This document shows, in pieces, positions 8,005-11,770 of a stretch of DNA of 11,770 bases; position 1 is the stretch's first letter, and every line of letters begins with the position of its first letter. Below the pieces are notes generated by a model, which was not told where the DNA came from, ran no database searches, and worked only from the letters and a program-made list of their open reading frames with translations. The DNA comes from Dunaliella salina (taxonomy: Eukaryota > Chlorophyta > Chlorophyceae > Chlamydomonadales > Dunaliellaceae): NCBI GenBank assembly GCA_002284615.2, contig MU070004.1:4251-16020 (forward strand). Direction: 5' to 3'. The position numbers were made by a program, and so were the translations under genes.

Positions 8005-8332
8005 TAACCCTCCCGAGGCTTACGATAAGCACCGGACTGCGGGATGCACTCTTGTTTCCGATAGCGTGATGTTTGGAAACAAGTTTGTGGGCATATAGAA
8101 CAAAATGGGCATGAAGTTGTTGGGCAAGCTTGGTGGCACATTGATGATCCAGTCTTAGTTGTTGAGTTGCTTCAGTAATGCTCAGTGTAAATAGTTCCAC
8201 CAGCACCCAGGAGAATAGGTTGAATTGTTTTAGCTTTACTAAAGCTAGTAGTGCTTTTTAGTTTGCAGAGGTCTGCATGCTGGTGCGTAGCTGCGTTCAA
8301 CTGATGCTTTGGCCTTGTGTCTTCACTGAACA
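8005..8332 (-). mobile_element. LINE copy C, diverged internal fragment of the RLE region
   Basis: Read on the minus strand, this matches copy A from about 5328 to 5640, just after the EIK box to near the C-terminus. Shared residues include LDHQCATKLAQQLHAH and YAHKL, against LDHQRATKLAQQLHAH in copy A. It is clearly more diverged than copies B and D. It lacks the catalytic boxes, the shared C-terminal end, the 3' UTR and the tail, and has no clear target-site duplication. It is either an old insertion eroded at both ends or a related subfamily with a different 3' end. It helps resolve the Ns of copy A: at the three N positions 5453-5463 it reads G, C and T. Confidence 0.8.
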
Positions 8333-8498
8333 AGGTTACAAGGCCACAAGAAAGAAGCCATCAGTCAACACGCATGACTGCTAGGCTGCAAATGAAAAGG
8401 AAATTTGACGATAAGTAATTTTGTTGCTGTTCAATCAATGTAGTGCAGATAGATCAGGCAGCAGAAAAAAATCGTCTGCCAGGACCAACCGACCACCC
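8333..8498. other. Spacer, no assignable feature
   Basis: Unmatched sequence between copy C and the LRR-like segment. On the minus strand a polypyrimidine stretch ending TTTGCAG (about 8386-8405) could be an intron acceptor for the LRR-like gene, but no donor or next exon can be named. Confidence 0.3.
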
Positions 8499-8757
8499 TC
8501 ATGTAGAGTGGGGGCAACACTTCAAAGTTTTTGCAAAGTAGGAAGGGAGCACTTTGTCTGATATGTCATGCACATGATTGTTTGAAAGGTCAAAGGTAAG
8601 AAAATCAGAATTTAACAAGTGAGGAGGAAGTGAGTGACTTTTCATCATAGATACCCCTGCACCTTGCAAACAGGATGAAGCATGTTTGTTTACTCCGGGA
8701 AGCACCACATGTTTGAAACATCCAGAGTGTGAAGAATCTTGTGCACACAGGCAAGCA
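8499..8757 (-). pseudogene. LRR-like coding remnant, 3' part, split by LINE copy B
   Basis: On the minus strand this encodes LHTLDVSNM, then after a one-base frame change near 8713 a segment with FLTFDLSNNHVHDI, ending at TGA 8499-8501. Both fit the LRR core LxxLxLxxNxL. Joined across the copy B insertion to 10447-10530, the core VNLGGG precedes LDVSNM by exactly 28 residues, the repeat length of ribonuclease-inhibitor/NLR-type LRRs. The gap to the third core is irregular, so indels have occurred. No N-terminal domain is visible, so the parent protein is unknown. It may be an exon of a decayed gene. This is pattern-based and unconfirmed. Confidence 0.42.
8747..8757 (+). repeat. Target-site duplication, left copy, of LINE copy B
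   Basis: ACAGGCAAGCA is repeated at 10436-10446. In element orientation this is the 3' side; the bases just beyond are G then TGCACA (minus strand of 8740-8746). Confidence 0.85.
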
Positions 8758-8786
8758 AAGAAAAGAAAAGAAAGAAAAGAACAACG

Positions 8787-8813
8787 ACGTAGGCAGAGAA
8801 ACTCTCCTTACAT
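8787..8813 (-). other. 3' UTR hairpin 2 of copy B
   Basis: This is the same structure as 5745-5771. The inner AGAG/CTCT stem and TTT loop are unchanged. The outer stem is slightly altered by one extra A but still pairs. Confidence 0.5.
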
Positions 8814-9067
8814 CAATTGATAAAATTAAGGAAAAGGAGACACATTGGCTAAAAAAAAAGCCGTGAGTCCCCTCCACCACGAGTCATGAAAAAGAGAAAG
8901 CTAATGAGGATCTGGAGGGTTACCAGAGGCACCTGGCTCAAGAACCTGGCTGTGGGAAGTACTCTTGTGTTCAATAGCGCGGCGTGTGGAGACTAGTTTG
9001 TGGGCATTTTGAACAGAATGTGCTTAAAGTTGTTGAGTAAGCTTAGTGGCACGATGGTGATCCAGTC

Positions 9068-9835
9068 CTAGTTGAATTGCTTTAAGGTATGCTCAGTGTA
9101 AATAGTTCTACCAACAACCAGGAGAATAGGGTGAATTGAAACAGCTTTAGCACTAATGATTTTAGAAAGGTTGGCATGCTGCTGCTTTGCTGCGTTCAAC
9201 TGGTGCTCAGGCCTTGTGTCCTCACAGAACTTGATTTCTATGAGGTGCACATGGCTATCCTTCATATGAAAGTTATGGGGTTGCCTGACTCGGCTAGTAT
9301 CGGTGTACCTCCTTGTGGACCTGCGCAAAGCGTGGTGTGAATGGATAGGAGGAACAGCATTTGTAAGTAAGTTTGGCATCAAAAGGGGTGATCAAAACAG
9401 CATGTGGTCGACTGGAGTTGAGTCTTTTCCTCTCTGAAAGGTTTATAGGGAAGAAGTAAGCAGGTTAAGTTCTGTTTGAGGCATGTGTAGGGAGTTGGAG
9501 GTTGTGTTGGGCAAGCTTAAAATCGCTCCCTATGTGTACACTAGGCCTGCCCCTACAGGGCATTTGCTGAGAGCTTTTGCAATCATTTTGCCTGCAATGT
9601 TATGGCGTTCAGTTCTCATGGAAATGATATGCTTTTGGCAGCCTGAGAGCATGTGTAGTGCGCTGTCCAACTGATAGCAGCCTGGGAGGGGGCAAGATGG
9701 ATTAGTCGACCTTTTAAAGCGTACTGCATGCTTTTGATTGCAGAGGGTGCCTGTGCGGTACTGGAAGATGGTAAGCTTCATGGTTGTTGATATACTTGAC
9801 ATATTCCTGAAGCCATTGCTAATTTTGTTTTTCAC
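9068..9835 (-). pseudogene. RLE domain of copy B, inactivated
   Basis: The homologous C-terminal nuclease region lies in two frames. The upstream frame (9530-9835) has the CCHC motif C-x4-C-x7-H-x4-C intact. The downstream frame (9068-9382) has LIEIK and EHQLNAAKQQH. Between them a 4-base deletion near 9530 shifts the frame and creates a stop. The RPD box reads RPH here (codon at 9402-9404), which loses the catalytic Asp. Copy B could therefore not nick DNA even with its frames repaired. Confidence 0.75.
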
Positions 9836-9989
9836 ATGTGGTAATCAGTTTTGATAGTAAGAGTAGTAACCTGTTTTGGTATTGGCATAACCAAGTCTAT
9901 GTTTAGTATGCATGTGGAGTTGAAAAGCATCTCGGAGATTGGGGAGATAGGTGAGCTTGGGGGCAGGAGGGGGATCTGTACAAGTACCC

Positions 9990-10435
9990 GCAGCGTGCAC
10001 TCTTTTTCTTCCTTGGCCAACCAAAAATTATTTGTATAAGGATTTCTGCCAGGACCTGCACCGGGGATCTCAGAGTCTGCCACGCAGTTGTTTGCTTGCT
10101 TTGCCTGATGTTTTGCAATAGCATCTGCGCATTCATTTCCAGCAATGCCAGCATGAGCCTTTACTTTGTAAAATTGGGTTTTGGTGTGAGAGTTGCTCAT
10201 GAGAAAAGAAATCATCTTAAGGACGTTTCCTTGGATTTGCCTCAGGTGATTCTCAGGGTAAAAGATTTGTTTATGTATTTGTTTGATGGAGGCGAGGCTG
10301 TCTGATGCAATGTTTCCATATTTGGTGATGATGGCGGCAGCAGCAATTCCTGCCAGTTCAGCTCGAGTTATGTTTTTGGTCATCCTAGCACCGTTTGGTT
10401 CTACAAGGTTCTTGCTGTCAGTGGATGGGCAGTAG
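9990..10435 (-). pseudogene. RNase H of copy B, N-terminally truncated
   Basis: The reading starts at the truncation point, so the first catalytic Asp is missing. The remaining residues are present: Glu in RAEL, Asp in SDS, His in KAHAG and Asp in ECAD. The frame is open through GAGPGRNPYTNNFWLAKEE, showing how RNase H runs into the CCHC-RLE part without a stop, and confirms that the frame change at 4506 of copy A is a lesion. The frame is lost near 9990. The ATG of the open frame lies at the insertion junction and has no meaning. Confidence 0.8.
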
Positions 10436-10446
10436 ACAGGCAAGCA
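10436..10446 (+). repeat. Target-site duplication, right copy, of LINE copy B
   Basis: Exact repeat of 8747-8757, immediately outside the 5' end of copy B. Confidence 0.85.
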
Positions 10447-10530
10447 CACACACGATTTTAATCTCTCTCACTCCACATACACCACCTCCTAAGTTTACAG
10501 AACTTGCTTCATATAAGATGCACGGAGTTA
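10447..10530 (-). pseudogene. LRR-like coding remnant, 5' part, split by LINE copy B
   Basis: The minus strand is open here and reads ILYEASSVNLGGGVCGVREI in the frame that continues, once copy B and one duplication are removed, into KILHTLDVSNM at 8713-8757. VNLGGG and LDVSNM are both LRR-core-like and 28 residues apart. Upstream the frame meets TGA inside the tRNA-like sequence, so the remnant is cut on that side by another insertion or simply ends there. Low to moderate confidence. Confidence 0.4.
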
Positions 10531-10640
10531 CCGAGGTAGCTCAACTGGCCGTCATATTGCGGCTCCCTGGTCAAAAGGCAAGGCGGGTGTTAGGCATGGA
10601 GTAGCTCCCCGGTTTGAGTCCTTGTGGCTAAGGTGAATAA
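10527..10640 (+). repeat. Possible tRNA-derived SINE or tRNA pseudogene
   Basis: TAGCTCAACTGG (10537-10548) is a perfect RNA polymerase III A box (TRGCNNARYNGG), and GGTTTGAGTCC (10611-10621) differs from the B-box consensus at one base. They are 62 bp apart, longer than in most tRNAs, and neither the acceptor nor the T stem pairs properly, so this is not a functional tRNA. A decayed SINE head is the likeliest reading. No tail or duplication is clear, because the foldback element follows directly. Confidence 0.4.
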
Positions 10641-10654
10641 AGATGCCCCCATCG

Positions 10655-10843
10655 GAATGTTGTATTTCATTACAGGACCATTACTAGCTGGTTTCTCAGC
10701 TAGTAACATAGACCGCAACCGTGCAGTAGCAATTGGGGTTACAAGGAAACCCGTGGTTACTGCACGGTTGCGGTCTATGTTACTAACTGGGAAAGCAGCT
10801 AGTAACCCAGCTAGAAACGGTCCTGTAATGAAATACAACATTC
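10655..10843. mobile_element. Foldback MITE-like element, 189 bp, 25-bp perfect terminal inverted repeats
   Basis: Bases 10655-10679 are the exact reverse complement of 10819-10843, and 10701-10728 of 10758-10785 (28 bp). The two arms therefore fold into one long hairpin with a loop of about 29 bases. The right arm carries an extra dozen bases duplicating a GTTACTAGCTG-type motif. No transposase is encoded. Both strands give similar open frames (MLYFITGP...) only because the sequence is a palindrome. A target duplication is not clear: flanks are ATCG and AGAC. The superfamily cannot be named. The near-perfect arms suggest recent insertion or gene conversion. Confidence 0.8.
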
Positions 10844-11492
10844 AGACGCCTGTTGGAGTCTTTGGGACGCTCTTTCTTTAATGCACGCGGCCTATTGGCA
10901 AGTGTGAATCTTCCTTTCGTTCTTCCTTTTGCACATGGCGTTTGTTTGCATGAAGCTCATGGGATTGGGGTTGATCAACCCAGGCCTGAAGCTACTACCA
11001 ATCTAGTACCAACCACTGCTTTCACGCTCCCTCCCAGATGGGATTGACCAAGTTGGCTTAAATTATCCTACAAGGGGCTTTGGCCTCCAGGCAGGTCGTT
11101 CGACTGCTCAGCCAGCTGGGCATTTGCTAAACAAACCTCAAAGAAGACAGAAAGAAGAAGAGAGATGGAAGAAGAGACCAAAAAAGGATGCATGTGCTGG
11201 TTCATATGGTAGCCTGAACATGCCACAGTCCAAATTCCCCTCAAAAACTTATACTTGTCCTAAGCCGACCTCATGTCCTAGCTCCTTCTTGGAAACAAGA
11301 AGCAAGCAACTTCTTGCCATTGGAACAATGAAGGAAATACGGAGCAGTTGCCGAGTGGATCAGTGAAGGAAAGTAGCCAATTGCCATTTGGTTGAAAAAA
11401 AGAACCTTCATCATAACCCAAACTGGCTTACACTTGTAAGGGCTTAAAAAATGGAAGGGTTTACAAAATAATATCCCTGAAGCAGGATAGTT
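10844..11492. other. No assignable gene
   Basis: Open frames of 64-80 codons occur on the plus strand but show no domain. A purine-rich stretch (about 11140-11190) gives one of them a Lys/Arg/Glu-rich look. No repeats, inverted ends or RNA genes are visible. Confidence 0.45.
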
Positions 11493-11642
11493 TCACAAAA
11501 GCAGTCTGCACTCAGAGCCTCCAAATGTGGTACACCCCTCTCCGCCACTGCAGCACTCGTCAATACATTTGAGCCCCTGCCATTCTTCTGCATTGCAAGC
11601 ATTCAGTGTACGTTTTTGGGTACAGGTATACAGCATCATCCA
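11493..11642 (-). CDS. Weak candidate: small cysteine-rich ORF or exon
   Basis: From the Met at 11640-11642 the minus strand encodes 49 residues with seven cysteines. The last six are spaced C-x9-C-x3-CC-x5-C-x7-C, close to an inhibitor-cystine-knot layout. The frame ends at TGA 11493-11495. There is no signal peptide in the open frame (a longer frame starts at 11696 but is not hydrophobic), so it would have to be an exon of a larger gene. Chance is a serious alternative at this length. No function is claimed. Confidence 0.15.
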   Translation of the reverse strand, partial: WMMLYTCTQKRTLNACNAEEWQGLKCIDECCSGGEGCTTFGGSECRLLL

Positions 11643-11770
11643 TATAATGGGAGGACGTTGTCTTTCTTTGAGGGGTCCATTCCCCTGCCCTAACAATCAA
11701 ACACAACTAAAACAAGCAAACACCATTAATTGCCGGTTACACATGGATGCGCACACATACCTATCTGCCA

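Larger units (their letters stand above)
8758..10435 (-). mobile_element. LINE copy B, 5'-truncated, 1.7 kb, minus strand
   Basis: This copy is collinear with copy A from about 4129 to 5789, starting inside RNase H just after its first catalytic Asp and ending in the pyrimidine tail (8758-8780). Perfect 11-bp duplications flank it, so both ends are exact. It is broken by frameshifts near 9990 and 9830, a 4-base deletion that creates a TAG near 9530, and a further shift upstream of 9382. It keeps the TAG stop at the ORF end and both 3' hairpins. It interrupts an LRR-like reading frame. Where copy A has TAA at 4280, copy B has CAA, so the stop in copy A arose after the two lineages split. Confidence 0.93.

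Noticed and set aside
8386..8405. A splice acceptor on the minus strand (pyrimidine tract and TTTGCAG) for the LRR-like gene.
   Set aside because: No matching donor and no recognisable downstream exon, so it cannot be called.
10590..10881. Two opposite-strand 83-85 codon ORFs with similar protein sequences.
   Set aside because: They are the two readings of the foldback palindrome, not genes.
11340..11400. tRNA-like TTGCCGAGTGGATCAG resembling a Leu/Ser tRNA A box.
   Set aside because: No usable B box follows at the right distance (only GGTTGAAAAA) and no cloverleaf stems form.
1..11770. LTR retrotransposon, CRISPR array, bacterial operon or viral genes.
   Set aside because: No LTRs, integrase, protease, spacer arrays, bacterial ribosome-binding sites or capsid-like genes are visible; the RT is LINE-type.

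Overview
The window is eukaryotic, repeat-dominated intergenic DNA, with no intact protein-coding gene that I can defend. Nearly everything recognisable belongs to one family of non-LTR retrotransposon (LINE). Its domain set is RT, RNase H, then a C-terminal CCHC plus PD..EIK nuclease. That set matches the Dualen/RandI type best known from green algae, so a green-lineage alga is my best guess for the host. The guess rests only on element type and is weak.

Layout: 1-5789 (+) is a long dead copy A, entered in the middle of RT motifs. It reads RT, thumb, Ser/Pro/Thr-rich linker with NLS-like repeats, PHD finger, PCIF1-like methyltransferase-fold region, RNase H, CCHC zinc motif, PD..EIK nuclease, then a 3' UTR with two hairpins and a TTTTC-type tail. 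At least five in-frame stops and six frameshifts break it. 5790-6333 is unassigned. 6345-6559 (+) is copy D, only the last ~210 bp of the element, between 11-bp target-site duplications (TSDs). 6571-7290 is unassigned apart from short A/T-rich tandem repeats. 7291-7876 is two diverged tandem units of about 290 bp. 8005-8332 (-) is copy C, a diverged internal fragment. 8758-10435 (-) is copy B, 5'-truncated inside RNase H and also between 11-bp TSDs. Copy B sits inside what looks like a decayed leucine-rich-repeat (LRR) coding segment on the minus strand; removing it and one TSD rejoins the frame. Next come a tRNA-like (SINE-like) stretch with A and B boxes, a 189-bp foldback element with 25-bp perfect terminal inverted repeats, and about 900 bp in which I can name nothing except a weak small cysteine-rich ORF.

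Comparing the four copies is the main value of the window. It dates lesions, defines the true element end, shows two 3' hairpins kept by compensating changes, fixes the TSD length at 11 bp, and shows the same hexamer, TGCACA, one base beyond the TSD at both well-defined insertions. The most novel point is the protein architecture: a PHD finger and a PCIF1-like domain lying between RT and RNase H.
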